Origin: Roseovarius litoreus
Lineage (GTDB): Bacteria; Pseudomonadota; Alphaproteobacteria; Rhodobacterales; Rhodobacteraceae
Length of the DNA stretch: 64,000 nucleotides
Assembly: GCF_900142765.1 (NCBI RefSeq)
Contig: NZ_FRCB01000001.1
Span: 744,001 to 808,000 of the forward strand
Direction of reading: 5' to 3'
This document shows positions 9,103 through 18,298 of the stretch, piece after piece. Numbering within the stretch: position 1 is the first letter of the stretch; every line of letters begins with the position of its first letter. The notes under the pieces were generated by a model. It saw only the letters and a program-made list of their open reading frames with translations. It had not been told where the DNA came from and ran no database searches. Made by a program: the position numbers and the translations under genes.

Positions 9103-9714
9103 ATGGCAACTTATCTCTACAAGAACGATCTTCCTGACGGCCTTGACTTGGGTCCTGTCGTCGCCATCGATTGCGAAACGATGGGCCTCAATCCACATCG
9201 CGACAGGCTGTGCGTCGTGCAGATGTCCGGCGGAGACGGCAACGCCCATCTGGTCCAGATCGACAAGGGTCAGACCGAAGCGCCCAATCTGGCTGCCCTG
9301 CTGGAAAACCCCGATATCCTCAAACTGTTCCATTTCGGCCGGTTCGATATTGCCGCGATGTTCAACGCCTTCGGTGCGCTGGCCGCGCCCGTGTATTGCA
9401 CCAAGATCGCAAGCAAGCTGGTGCGGACCTACACCGATCGCCACGGGCTGAAGAACCTGATGCAGGAACTGCTCGACAAGGATATCTCCAAGCAGCAGCA
9501 ATCGTCGGACTGGGGCGCGCCGAAATTGACCGAAGCACAGTTGGACTATGCCGCGTCAGACGTTCTCTACCTGCACCAGCTGCGCGACGAACTGAACAGG
9601 ATGCTGGCCCGCGAAGGTCGCGTCGAAATGGCCCAGGCCTGTTTCGATTTCCTGCCGACCAGGGCCAAGCTCGATCTGGCAGGCTGGCCCGAAATAGATA
9701 TTTTCGCGCATTAG
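9103..9714 (+). CDS. rnd: Ribonuclease D, short form
   Basis: This is a DEDD-family 3'-5' exoribonuclease involved in tRNA 3'-end maturation. The acidic motifs are visible: AIDCETMGL (Exo I), LFHFGRFDIAAMF (Exo II) and YAASDVLYLHQL (Exo III). At 203 residues it covers only the catalytic domain and lacks the HRDC domains of E. coli RNase D, which is usual for the short alphaproteobacterial form. The start at 9103 follows AAGGGA by six bases; the ATG two codons earlier overlaps that site. It begins 23 bases after a tRNA gene, a fitting neighbour. Confidence 0.92.
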   Translation: MATYLYKNDLPDGLDLGPVVAIDCETMGLNPHRDRLCVVQMSGGDGNAHLVQIDKGQTEAPNLAALLENPDILKLFHFGRFDIAAMFNAFGALAAPVYCTKIASKLVRTYTDRHGLKNLMQELLDKDISKQQQSSDWGAPKLTEAQLDYAASDVLYLHQLRDELNRMLAREGRVEMAQACFDFLPTRAKLDLAGWPEIDIFAH

Positions 9715-9717
9715 ACG

Positions 9718-10332
9718 ATGGCGCGGCAGGGGAACCTCCATTCGCAGCTGGTGGCATGGCTGAAAATCATCCTGCCCCTCGCGGCTTTGGGGTTGCTGTC
9801 GACCCTGTTTCTCTTGTCGCGCTCGATCGACACGAACAATGCGATTCCGTTCAGCAATATCGACATCGAAAAGCGCGCCCGCGAACAGGGGGCCAGCAAC
9901 CCGGCATTTGCCGGCGTAACCGATAGCGGCGATGAGGTTATCGTGAATGCCCGGACCGCATGGCCGGATCTGTCCAATCCCGAACGCATTCTGGCCGAAG
10001 TGGTGGATGCGCAGCTGTTGCTGACCACTGGCGAGGTGATCGACATCACCTCGGACTCCGCCGAGGTGCTCCAGCAGGAGTACATCGCCACCTTGATCGG
10101 CAATGTCGTGGTGACGACCAGCACGGGCTATCGCATGACCACCGAAACACTCGAATCCCGGTTTGACACACTCCATGCCGAGTCCCTGGCGCCGGTCTCG
10201 GGCACAGGCCCACCCGGCAAACTCGACGCCGCGCGCATGCTGCTCACCTCGGACCCGGACACTGGTGATGCACATTTGCTTTTCACTGGCGGAGTCAAAC
10301 TGCTATACCAGCCACAGAATTCTGGGGAATAG
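9718..10332 (+). CDS. lptC: LPS export periplasmic/inner-membrane protein LptC
   Basis: LptC is the bitopic inner-membrane protein that accepts LPS from LptBFG and passes it to LptA. The 204-residue protein has one N-terminal membrane segment (about residues 14-32, LKIILPLAALGLLSTLFLL) and then a periplasmic beta-rich domain typical of the family. It starts three bases after the rnd stop codon and is followed at once by lptA and lptB, which supports the call more strongly than the poorly conserved sequence does. Confidence 0.88.
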   Translation: MARQGNLHSQLVAWLKIILPLAALGLLSTLFLLSRSIDTNNAIPFSNIDIEKRAREQGASNPAFAGVTDSGDEVIVNARTAWPDLSNPERILAEVVDAQLLLTTGEVIDITSDSAEVLQQEYIATLIGNVVVTTSTGYRMTTETLESRFDTLHAESLAPVSGTGPPGKLDAARMLLTSDPDTGDAHLLFTGGVKLLYQPQNSGE

Positions 10333-10337
10333 CACTC

Positions 10338-10841
10338 TTGATCCGTCTTTCGTGCCTCGTTTTTTCGTTGTTGCTGGCCGGACTGCCCTCTGTCGGCCAT
10401 GCGCAATCCGCACAGGTCGCGTTTGGCGACAGCCAGCAGGACAGCAACCTGCCGGTCGAGGTCGTGTCCGAAGTGCTCAACGTCAACGAGAATGACGGAA
10501 CCGCGATTTTCACTGGCAATGTCATCGTCGGTCAGGGTGAGATGCGCCTCTGGGCGCCGCGGGTCGAAGTCATCTACAAGCAGGATCAAAGCGGGATCGA
10601 AAGCCTGCATGCCACCGGCGGCGTCACCCTTGTCAGCGGCGAAGATGCCGCCGAGGCACGCGAGGCCGATTACAACATCGATACCGGCATGATCGAGATG
10701 GAAGGCGAGGTTCTGTTGGTCCAAGGCCCGCAAACCCTGACCTCGGACAAGATGGTGGTCGACACCCGCGCAGGCACCGCCCAGATGACGGGCCGGGTCA
10801 AGACAGTGCTGCAGCCACAACAGCAGCAGCCGCAGGACTGA
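10338..10841 (+). CDS. lptA: LPS transport periplasmic protein LptA
   Basis: LptA forms the periplasmic bridge that carries LPS to the outer membrane. The 167-residue protein has a signal peptide of about 22 residues ending in VGHAQ. An OstA-type beta-jellyroll follows, with the recurring stretches AIFTGNVIVGQG, ATGGVTLVSG and AQMTGRVK. The start codon is TTG, with GGGGA overlapping the end of lptC, so the two genes are translationally linked. A glutamine-rich tail closes the protein. Confidence 0.9.
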   Translation: MIRLSCLVFSLLLAGLPSVGHAQSAQVAFGDSQQDSNLPVEVVSEVLNVNENDGTAIFTGNVIVGQGEMRLWAPRVEVIYKQDQSGIESLHATGGVTLVSGEDAAEAREADYNIDTGMIEMEGEVLLVQGPQTLTSDKMVVDTRAGTAQMTGRVKTVLQPQQQQPQD

Positions 10842-10844
10842 CGC

Positions 10845-11603
10845 TTGCCGAAACCCGACCTTCATATCGCACATGAGAGCAAGGGCCTCGAGGTTCGCAA
10901 CCTTCGCAAAAGCTACAAACGGCGCATGGTGATCCGCGACGTGTCCATGTCCCTCCGTCAGGGCGAGGTCGTGGCGCTGCTCGGTCCGAACGGGTCGGGG
11001 AAAACCACCACCTTCTATGCCATTGCGGGGCTTGTGCAGCCCGAAGGCGGCCACGTTCTGATCGACGGGCAGGAAGTGACGAACCTGCCGATGTATCGGC
11101 GCGCCAAGCTGGGTATCGGCTATCTGCCACAGGAAATGTCGATTTTCCGGGGGCTGTCGGTCGAAGACAACATCCTGGCCATTCTAGACATCTCGGAGGC
11201 GGATCGCCACAAGCGGCGCGAACGGCTCGAGGAACTTCTGTCGGAGTTCTCGATCGAACATTTGCGCCGCGCACCGGCGCTGGCCCTGTCGGGCGGTGAA
11301 CGGCGCCGGGTCGAAATCGCGCGCTGCCTTGCCGCGCATCCGAAATATCTGCTGCTTGATGAACCCTTTGCCGGGGTCGATCCGATCTCGGTCGGCGACA
11401 TCCGGCATCTTGTGGCCGATCTCAAGAAACGCGGCATCGGCGTGCTGATCACGGACCACAATGTGCGCGAAACGCTGGAAATCGTGGACCGCGCATATAT
11501 CCTGCATGACGGCAAGGTTCTGATGTCCGGAACCCCTGAGGAAGTCGTCGAGAACGAGAACGTGCGCCGCGTCTATCTCGGGGACAATTTCCGCATTTCC
11601 TGA
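10845..11603 (+). CDS. lptB: LPS export ABC transporter ATP-binding protein LptB
   Basis: LptB is the cytoplasmic ATPase that powers LPS extraction with LptF and LptG, which lie elsewhere. The 252-residue protein has Walker [10 protein letters not shown] near residue 46, the LptB-type Q-loop [11 protein letters not shown], the signature [13 protein letters not shown], Walker [13 protein letters not shown] and the switch histidine in ITDHNVRET. It starts with TTG three bases after lptA. In many alphaproteobacteria rpoN follows lptB; here the next gene is hpf. Confidence 0.95.
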   Translation: MPKPDLHIAHESKGLEVRNLRKSYKRRMVIRDVSMSLRQGEVVALLGPNGSGKTTTFYAIAGLVQPEGGHVLIDGQEVTNLPMYRRAKLGIGYLPQEMSIFRGLSVEDNILAILDISEADRHKRRERLEELLSEFSIEHLRRAPALALSGGERRRVEIARCLAAHPKYLLLDEPFAGVDPISVGDIRHLVADLKKRGIGVLITDHNVRETLEIVDRAYILHDGKVLMSGTPEEVVENENVRRVYLGDNFRIS

Positions 11604-11849
11604 TGCCCCGGCAGCGACCCGCAGATCGGGCCGGGCCTCTCTAATCTCCATTGACAAGTGCCGGCAAAAGCGCCTCAATCAAGGAATGACATCTTGGTTT
11701 TTTGCGCCTTTCCCCTGTCGTTTCCCGCTTCAGCGGGACGGCATCGGACAAGCCAGAGGGATGTCTGTTTCCCGCATCCGGACGTGACAGGCATCGGCGC
11801 TCAAGGGCGCAGGATGGGGTCTCTCGGATTGTCAAATGAAGGAGCTAAG

Positions 11850-12413
11850 ATGCGCTATCAAATCAGTGGCAAGCAAATCGACGTGGGCGAAGCGCTTCAG
11901 ACACACGTCAAGACCGAACTCGGCGAAGCCGTGGCAAAATACGCCGAACGCCCGACCGATGCGCATGTGATATTTTCCAAGAACGCCAGCGAATACGCTT
12001 GCGAAACCATTGTCCACCTCTCGACAGGCCTGACCGCGCAGGCCAAGGCCAATGCGCATGAAATCTACAGCGCATTCGATCAATGCTGCGCAAAGATGGA
12101 AAAACAACTTCGCCGGTACAAGCGCCGCCTCAAGGACCACCACAGGGATCGACCGCAACCGGTTGAACTTTCCGGCGCGTCCTCTTATATCCTCGCCTCG
12201 GAACGGGAAGATGTGGATTCGGAGCCAGACAGCCTCCAGCCGATCATCGTCGCCGAGATGGAGACGCAGATACCGTCCCTGTCCGTCGGTGAAGCGGTGA
12301 TGCAAATGGAGCTGGCAGGCGCACCGGTCCTCGTTTTCCGCAATGAGGGAAGCAAGGGATTGAATGTCGTGTATCGCCGCGAAGACGGCAACATCGGCTG
12401 GATCGACCCTTAA
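11850..12413 (+). CDS. hpf: Ribosome hibernation promoting factor, long form
   Basis: This 187-residue long-form HPF binds idle ribosomes and promotes 100S dimers. The N-terminal S30AE domain (residues 1 to about 105) starts RYQISGKQIDVGEAL. A variable linker leads to the C-terminal dimerisation domain, ending GLNVVYRREDGNIGWIDP. The ATG at 11850 is preceded by AAGGAG; the frame stays open upstream, but there is no better start. A 246-base leader separates it from lptB, leaving room for its own promoter. ptsN follows 50 bases later. Confidence 0.93.
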   Translation: MRYQISGKQIDVGEALQTHVKTELGEAVAKYAERPTDAHVIFSKNASEYACETIVHLSTGLTAQAKANAHEIYSAFDQCCAKMEKQLRRYKRRLKDHHRDRPQPVELSGASSYILASEREDVDSEPDSLQPIIVAEMETQIPSLSVGEAVMQMELAGAPVLVFRNEGSKGLNVVYRREDGNIGWIDP

Positions 12414-12463
12414 GAGACACGAGCATCGGGACGGTACAAGCCAACCCGAATGAGAGCCGATAG

Positions 12464-12928
12464 ATGGATATTCAAATGATCCTCAAGCCCGAGGCGGTCC
12501 GCGTTCTGTCTGCGGTGTCGAGCAAGAAACGCCTCCTGCACGAGCTGGGCGGCATTGCGGAATCCGTGTACAATCTCAATCAGTCATTGGTGGTTGAGGC
12601 GTTGCAGGAACGCGAAAGCCTTGGGCCGACAGGCGTGGGGAACGGCGTTGCCCTGCCCCATGCCCGTCTCGATGATCTTGACGAGGTTGTGGGCGCTCTG
12701 GTGCTGCTGGAAAAGCCGGTTGATTTCGACTCCGTCGATCGTCAGCCGGTCGATCTGGCCTTTGCCCTGTTCGCACCTCGCGATGCCGGCGTCGAGCATC
12801 TCAAGGCGCTCGCTCTAGTGTCCCGCACCCTGCGCGATCCGTCGGTCTGTGCCAAGCTGCGCGCCAATATGGACCCGTCCACGCTCTATACCATCGTGAC
12901 CGAGGCCCAATCGGCACAGGCGGCCTGA
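12464..12928 (+). CDS. ptsN: PTS IIA-like nitrogen regulatory protein
   Basis: The 154-residue EIIA-Ntr protein is a phosphoacceptor of the nitrogen phosphotransferase system and a regulator of metabolism and potassium uptake in relatives. The phosphorylated histidine lies in the conserved stretch GNGVALPHARL. The hpf-ptsN pairing is standard, even though rpoN is absent from this copy of the cluster. The gene is convergent with the sulfotransferase gene, only ten bases away. Confidence 0.93.
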   Translation: MDIQMILKPEAVRVLSAVSSKKRLLHELGGIAESVYNLNQSLVVEALQERESLGPTGVGNGVALPHARLDDLDEVVGALVLLEKPVDFDSVDRQPVDLAFALFAPRDAGVEHLKALALVSRTLRDPSVCAKLRANMDPSTLYTIVTEAQSAQAA

Positions 12929-12938
12929 CGCGCTCGGG

Positions 12939-14372
12939 TTACGTGGCGCTCCACGCCTCGAAGCCGAACATCACGTAATCCCGCTGGTAGATGTCACTCA
13001 CCAGCGCTTCGATCTCGTCGTCATAGATATCCGCCAAGGCAATCGGGCTGTCGGCCGGCGCTTTCTGCGGCCGCTTGGCCGCCGCATATCCAACCTCTCC
13101 TGCCAGCATGGTTAGGTGCTTTGCCATGTCAGCCTCCCGGATCACCATGTCCGGTATCCCGAACTGGGCCATGCCCTGCAGGATCGCCACCTGTGACGCC
13201 CAATGCGCGTCGATCCGGATATTCGTCTGGCTCGACAGATTGGCCCGCAGGAAATTCAGAAACCCTACGAATGCCTCTCGATGGGCACGACGGTCATAGG
13301 ACTCGTCAGGCCCACCGCCGGGAATGGGTACCTTGTAGAAATTGCGCAGCGTCTTGCGGATATCCGCAAAAGCCCCCGGCCCGGTGGACAAAATTCTTTT
13401 GCAGAACGCGTCATGCGCCCGGGCCACCGGATGGCGCAGCACGGTAAAGCTGCGATGCCCGGCATTGCGCCGTTTCCACTGACGCAAGGCTTTCTGGTTC
13501 AGATGCGTGGGCAGCGTATCAGGCGCGACATCATCCAATGCCGCCATCCAGGCACAGACCTCATCCTCGGGCCCCGAGCGCACTGGCATGTAAAGCAAAG
13601 GTGCGTGCGCAGCCGTCACATAGCCCGGCACCGCCGCGCCGCGCCGCGGTTCGAAATTCGGCGTGCGTGACAGGTTGAACAGATCCTGCCCCGACAAAGC
13701 GCGCTCCATCTCGTCGAAATTCGAGACCTTGCTCTCCAACGCACCGGGGTTCTGTTTTTTCAAGGACTCGTCAAGCGCCTCAAGCCGTTCGTCACTGCCA
13801 AGAAACCGCGCCAGGCCATTGAGCACATCAAGGCTTTGAAGGTCCTCATAAGCAAGATAGAACGCCGTCTGCCCGGTCACCTGAAGCCGGTTCAGCAAGA
13901 ACACCTGGAACGACTGAAGATGCGCCACATGCTTGTCGAACTCGGCCACATCGAAGCGCACCTTGCTGTCGCGGCGGCGTTTGACATTGGTCAGTTTCCA
14001 CTGCCCCGTGGCCTGCGCGATCTTCCATGACACATAGCTGTCCACCGGATTCCGGGTCAGCACGATCTTGGCGCAGCGCGGATCGTTCAGGCTGATATCC
14101 AGAACGCGCCGGTCGTGATCGTGAAAGAACCGAAACCCGCCCAGACCTTTGGAGTCCGTCTTGATCGTCTCGATCAGGCGCATGGGATCGGCATCGCGCA
14201 TGGCCTGCGTGACGCCCAGTATCTCGGTCCGGTTGGGATAACCGATGAAATGCGGATTGAACGCCTCTCCGTGGCACTCGAACGCATCGAACGCATTCAG
14301 ATTCGTCTCGAGAAAATTCGAGCCGGTGCGCATTTCCGCGAACACCACGAAGTAATCAAAAGGGCCGGTCAT
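12939..14372 (-). CDS. NodH-like sulfotransferase with two sulfotransferase-like halves
   Basis: This 477-residue protein probably transfers sulfate from PAPS to a glycan. The first half carries a 5'-phosphosulfate loop (AEMRTGSNFLETNL, near residue 12) and a 3'-phosphate site (VLTRNPVDSYVSW, near residue 105), as in nodulation NodH proteins. The second half, from about residue 250, contains FTVLRHPVARAHDAF, the 3'-phosphate motif of family 2 sulfotransferases, but no clear 5' loop. It lies seven bases after the GT14 gene in the same direction and is probably co-transcribed. The substrate is unknown; the cysQ gene in the same cluster fits PAPS chemistry. Confidence 0.75.
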   Translation of the reverse strand: MTGPFDYFVVFAEMRTGSNFLETNLNAFDAFECHGEAFNPHFIGYPNRTEILGVTQAMRDADPMRLIETIKTDSKGLGGFRFFHDHDRRVLDISLNDPRCAKIVLTRNPVDSYVSWKIAQATGQWKLTNVKRRRDSKVRFDVAEFDKHVAHLQSFQVFLLNRLQVTGQTAFYLAYEDLQSLDVLNGLARFLGSDERLEALDESLKKQNPGALESKVSNFDEMERALSGQDLFNLSRTPNFEPRRGAAVPGYVTAAHAPLLYMPVRSGPEDEVCAWMAALDDVAPDTLPTHLNQKALRQWKRRNAGHRSFTVLRHPVARAHDAFCKRILSTGPGAFADIRKTLRNFYKVPIPGGGPDESYDRRAHREAFVGFLNFLRANLSSQTNIRIDAHWASQVAILQGMAQFGIPDMVIREADMAKHLTMLAGEVGYAAAKRPQKAPADSPIALADIYDDEIEALVSDIYQRDYVMFGFEAWSAT

Positions 14373-14378
14373 GCGGGG

Positions 14379-16079
14379 TTATTGCACCAGATAGGGTTTC
14401 GGCTTGTTCTGTTGGGGTTCATGCGGTCCATGCGCCACCGGGAAATCCCCCATCAGATAGGGATGCATCCCCTGGTTCTTGAGGTTCTGCAGGAACTGTC
14501 CGAACCCGTTCAGATCGGCCATCCTCGGCACCTCCGACAGGCCACGCATGTTTTGCTGTCCGATCTCGTCGATGATCGTCTGCAGTGGCTCCATCGGCGC
14601 CTCGATGAATTCCGCCATGGTCCAGATGCGGATGCGTGCCTTGGCCCACGGAGAGCGCAGCACCTCAAGATGTTTGCTTTCGATCTGCTGCAGGCGCGCG
14701 GCCTCCTGCCGGATGTCGCCGAAATTCTGGTTCGACTTGAACAGCGGCACGGCCCATGCCCCGGTGATCACCGAGATCTGCGCGTTGGGATCCTTGGCGA
14801 TATCCCATTCGATGTTCTTGATATGGTCGCGCGGCCCCATCTGGAAGCACTGCCGCTCTCCGCGTGTGTTCCAGATCAAACTGGCGAAAAAGGCGCGCGG
14901 ATTGTAATCGCGCAGCGCCGCGCTGTCGCTCAACGCGCCATTCATCACCGTCTGACCATCGGAAAACTCGGCCCGCTCCGGTGCGAAAAGATGCCCGTGC
15001 ACCCGCGTTCCCGTCGCCCGCGCCAGCCATGGCTCGAAATTCTCGAACAGGTCGGCAAAGCCTTCGAACACCGAATACTGTGCGCAGGTCAGACCATTCT
15101 CGCGGCCCTCCACCGGAAACCGGCTTTGCATGTAAAGTCCGGGGCGTCCGCGCGTGCGCCGATCCACCGCCTTGGCGAAGATGCGGTCGATCTTGCCGGG
15201 GTTCGGCTCGGTCTGTTTCATCGCCGTGGCGCTATCGGTCAGGAAGGCATCGTAAAGCCGGTTGGCGAACGGCCAGATCTTGCGCGCCACAAAGCAATCA
15301 GACCGGCGCAAAAGCTGCAGGTGATCGTCATAGAAGATATGCGGTTTGCCCTGGTAATCGAACTTCGACAGCGTCAGGGACCGGCTTTCGATCTGCAACG
15401 AATACTGCCGCGCCAGCGTCTGGAAATAGCTTTCGTCGGGGATCCAGACATGGCGGAAATACCTGTCATAGATCGGCCTTTCCGGGTCCGAAAGGATCGC
15501 CGACAGGGTCTGCCGGGTCAGACACCACCATTGGCTGCCCATATGCGGCACGATGCCATTCGGGATGCGCCTCTTGAAGCGCAACCTGCGCTGCAGCGCG
15601 ACGTAGCGGTCAAAAAGATACTTGTTCTTGCGCCATGAAAACGGAAACCGCAGTGTGAACCGCTCGTGATCCAGACCCCCGATGGTCCAGGGCACATCCG
15701 CGGTCGTCGCGGATTCGATGAAATCCGTCTGCGGGCGCTCGGCCAGGTAGTCGATCAGCTCCTGCACCGGGCGCAGCGGCAGGCACGAGCCCGACGCCAG
15801 ATAGACATGCCGCACATCCTTGAATTCATCCAGCATGATCTGCGCGGCACTCTGGGTCGCGGCCACCAGCCCCCATGTGCCCCATTCACAGCGATGCCGC
15901 TTGCAGAACCTGACATCCGGAAGATCGGACAGCGATTTGACGAAGGCGTTATAGGTTTTCGCAGGCACGGATTTGTCGGCATGGATCACGATCGGACAGC
16001 CGCTCGCCGCCCAGTGCCGTGCAACCTGCTCGGCACGGTCGAACGCCGTGTGGACCAGCATTATGATACCCACGCTCAC
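14379..16079 (-). CDS. Core-2/I-branching-type (GT14) glycosyltransferase with extra C-terminal domain
   Basis: The N-terminal half of this 566-residue protein matches the beta-1,6-N-acetylglucosaminyltransferase family (GT14): MLVHTAFDRAEQVARHW, an IHADKSVP strand, VYLASGSCLPLRP and the SQWWCLTR/IPDESYF segment. The C-terminal part (about 300-566) is a separate domain that I recognise only loosely as a roseobacter-type domain (possibly DUF5928). It contains the stretches RFPVEGRENGLTCAQ and HLFAPERAEF. The start is GTG with AGGAAGGG upstream. The gene lies between a GT2 gene and the sulfotransferase gene, so a shared surface-glycan role is likely. Confidence 0.75.
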   Translation of the reverse strand: MSVGIIMLVHTAFDRAEQVARHWAASGCPIVIHADKSVPAKTYNAFVKSLSDLPDVRFCKRHRCEWGTWGLVAATQSAAQIMLDEFKDVRHVYLASGSCLPLRPVQELIDYLAERPQTDFIESATTADVPWTIGGLDHERFTLRFPFSWRKNKYLFDRYVALQRRLRFKRRIPNGIVPHMGSQWWCLTRQTLSAILSDPERPIYDRYFRHVWIPDESYFQTLARQYSLQIESRSLTLSKFDYQGKPHIFYDDHLQLLRRSDCFVARKIWPFANRLYDAFLTDSATAMKQTEPNPGKIDRIFAKAVDRRTRGRPGLYMQSRFPVEGRENGLTCAQYSVFEGFADLFENFEPWLARATGTRVHGHLFAPERAEFSDGQTVMNGALSDSAALRDYNPRAFFASLIWNTRGERQCFQMGPRDHIKNIEWDIAKDPNAQISVITGAWAVPLFKSNQNFGDIRQEAARLQQIESKHLEVLRSPWAKARIRIWTMAEFIEAPMEPLQTIIDEIGQQNMRGLSEVPRMADLNGFGQFLQNLKNQGMHPYLMGDFPVAHGPHEPQQNKPKPYLVQ

Positions 16080-16095
16080 CGAGAACCGCCCTTCC

Positions 16096-17106
16096 TCAAG
16101 CCCAGTTCCCCTTGGACATCAGCCCAAGGATCTCCAGTTGCCGCCAGTTTATATACTTTTCCGACCATTTGCACCACAGCTCGGGATTGTCGCGCAAGTT
16201 GTCGTAATACGCCTTGTATTCGATGCTCGCCGCATAATGCTGGTTTCGCGCCAGCTCCTCTTCGGCCTTGGCGGCAAAGGTGTCCAGAAACTTCGCGTGC
16301 AACAGGACGCCGCTGGCCTTTTCACCGCCCAACGTGTCGTATGTCTGGTTCAGCCCACGAGGCAAAAGCATATGGGTCGAGCTGACATAGGCATAGCGCC
16401 TGTCCCATTTGACAAGCGGGATCTTGTTGAGCGCCGGCGCCTTTTTCGGCGTATCCCGGAAAAACACGCGCGCCCTTGGACCACCCTGAATCCACAGGTT
16501 CCCGAAATCGTTATTCTTGGCGATCATGTAATTGCCCGGATCGAACCACGAGGTGATCTCGATCGGATTTTGCCCGGGCCGATACGGCACCGCATCGATC
16601 CGCCCTTTGGGATACATATCCAGCAACATCGCCCCGAATGACCGCAATTGCGACACATCCAGCCAGTCGGTCAGCGCCCTGATCGGCCGCGTATCGCAAA
16701 ACGGGTAGACGAAGAATTCATCGGGATCGACAACAAGCGTCCAGTGACCGTGGCCATATTTGCCCTGCAACCAGTTCAGCCAGTCCACCCCGAACCTCGC
16801 GCGCTTGTAACTGGCCTTGGTGGTCCAGATCGAAACATCCGGCTGATCCGCCAGATATTCCCGCCCGCCATCGTCGCTGTCATTATCGACCATCAGGAAA
16901 TGCGACACGCCCAGATCCCGGTAATATTTCAAGAAATAGGGAAGGCGCACGTATTCATCCCGAAACGTCGAAAACAACAGGATGTCACCCGGTCCGATAC
17001 GATCCGTGCGGTCGGCCACCTGCTTGAGAGAATAGTGACTGCGCCACGCGCGCAGCTTGGCGCGCTTGCGCTTCAGGCGCATGCGATATGATTGCAAGGG
17101 ATTCAA
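16096..17106 (-). CDS. GT2-type glycosyltransferase, copy A of a tandem pair
   Basis: This 336-residue protein is of the Glyco_tranf_2_4 type. Visible stretches are FRDEYVRLPYFLKYYRDLGV, MVDNDSDDGG, the metal-binding DPDEFFVYP and the conserved NLWIQGGPRARVFF and YAYVSSTHMLLPR. It has no membrane segment and is basic at its N-terminus. The start is probably TTG, preceded by GAGGGG and supported by alignment with the paralogue; an ATG eight codons in is the alternative. It is highly similar to the next gene upstream, from which an A+T-rich gap of 127 bases (perhaps a promoter) separates it. Confidence 0.82.
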   Translation of the reverse strand: MNPLQSYRMRLKRKRAKLRAWRSHYSLKQVADRTDRIGPGDILLFSTFRDEYVRLPYFLKYYRDLGVSHFLMVDNDSDDGGREYLADQPDVSIWTTKASYKRARFGVDWLNWLQGKYGHGHWTLVVDPDEFFVYPFCDTRPIRALTDWLDVSQLRSFGAMLLDMYPKGRIDAVPYRPGQNPIEITSWFDPGNYMIAKNNDFGNLWIQGGPRARVFFRDTPKKAPALNKIPLVKWDRRYAYVSSTHMLLPRGLNQTYDTLGGEKASGVLLHAKFLDTFAAKAEEELARNQHYAASIEYKAYYDNLRDNPELWCKWSEKYINWRQLEILGLMSKGNWA

Positions 17107-17233
17107 GCAATGCCCCTCTGCGCGCCGCTATAGACCATAGCACTTGGTATCCACTGCCCGGTTAACACGTTCTTATGTTCAATCGGCACATATTCCCAAA
17201 GATTTACTCTTATTTTCGGATAATTACACAAAG

Positions 17234-18256
17234 TCAAACCCATTCCCCCCGTGACATAAGGCCCAAAGCCTCAAGCTGGCGCCAACTGGTGAAACGGGTC
17301 GATCCCTCGCACCACAGGTCGGGATTGGCGATCAGGCTGTCATAATACGCCTCATAAAGATCGCTGTTTGCGAAATGCTCGCGGCGGGTTTTCTCCTCGG
17401 CGGATTTCTCGACCACGACATTGAGGAACTTGGTGTGCAGCAAGATACCCGACAGTCTTTCGTCGCCATCCTCGCCATAGACCCGGTTGAGCCGTCGCGG
17501 CAAAAGTGAATGGGTCGAACTGACATAGGCATAGCGCCGGTTCCACTTGACCAAGGGCATCTTGCCCATCGTCGGCGCCCGTCTTGGTCGATCTGCAAAA
17601 AACATCCGGGCGCGCGGGCCGCCCTGTATCCACAGATTCTGCAGATCGGGCTTCTTCTGGATCATGTAATTTCCGGCATCGAACCAGCACAGCTCGGTGA
17701 ACGGATCGTCACCGGGCCGATAGGGATGATCCTGCAACCGACCCTTGGGATACATATCCAGCATGAGCGCGCCAAAGGACTGCCTGTCATTGGCATCAAG
17801 CCAGTCCGTCAGCGCCCGCAGCGGCCTTGTGTCGTGATAGGGGTAGATAAAGATCTCGTCGGCATCCAGCGTCAGACACCAATGCCCGTGCGCGTGGCGG
17901 ATCTGCAGCCATGTCAGCCAATCCATCCCGAACCGCGACAGCTTGTAACTATGCGTCGTCGTCCAGAGCGACACGTCGGGTTGCTGCGCCAGAAACTCGG
18001 TGGTGCCGTCATCGCTGGCATTGTCCACCATCAGGAAATGACCGACCCCCAGCTTGCGATGATGCTCAAGAAAATGCGGCAGCCGCACCATCTCGTTGCG
18101 CACGGTCACCGCCCCAAGGATCGCATCCGGCGCGATGCTGGCGGTGCGGTCGGCCACCACGCGCAGCTGATGCCGCTTGCGCCAGGCACGAAACAGCAGC
18201 CGCCGCCGTTTCCAGCGCAGCCGATAGGCGATACCAGCGTGCCTCAACCACTCCAT
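17234..18256 (-). CDS. GT2-type glycosyltransferase, copy B of a tandem pair
   Basis: This 340-residue paralogue of the downstream gene is more than half identical by eye along its whole length. It has the same order of motifs: VRNEMVRLPHFLEHHRKLGV, MVDNASDDGT, DADEIFIYP, NLWIQGGPRARMFF and YAYVSSTHSLLPR. The acceptor and donor sugars are unknown. The differences are spread evenly, as expected from an old duplication. It lies 42 bases downstream of galE on the same strand, tying it to UDP-sugar supply. Confidence 0.82.
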   Translation of the reverse strand: MEWLRHAGIAYRLRWKRRRLLFRAWRKRHQLRVVADRTASIAPDAILGAVTVRNEMVRLPHFLEHHRKLGVGHFLMVDNASDDGTTEFLAQQPDVSLWTTTHSYKLSRFGMDWLTWLQIRHAHGHWCLTLDADEIFIYPYHDTRPLRALTDWLDANDRQSFGALMLDMYPKGRLQDHPYRPGDDPFTELCWFDAGNYMIQKKPDLQNLWIQGGPRARMFFADRPRRAPTMGKMPLVKWNRRYAYVSSTHSLLPRRLNRVYGEDGDERLSGILLHTKFLNVVVEKSAEEKTRREHFANSDLYEAYYDSLIANPDLWCEGSTRFTSWRQLEALGLMSRGEWV

Positions 18257-18298
18257 ACCCGTCCGCCTGTGATCCGCCGACTGACGACAGAATCGGTG

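Noticed and set aside
11658-11849. An N-terminal extension of hpf
   Set aside because: The frame is open, but AAGGAG sits directly before the ATG at 11850 and the S30AE domain begins there.
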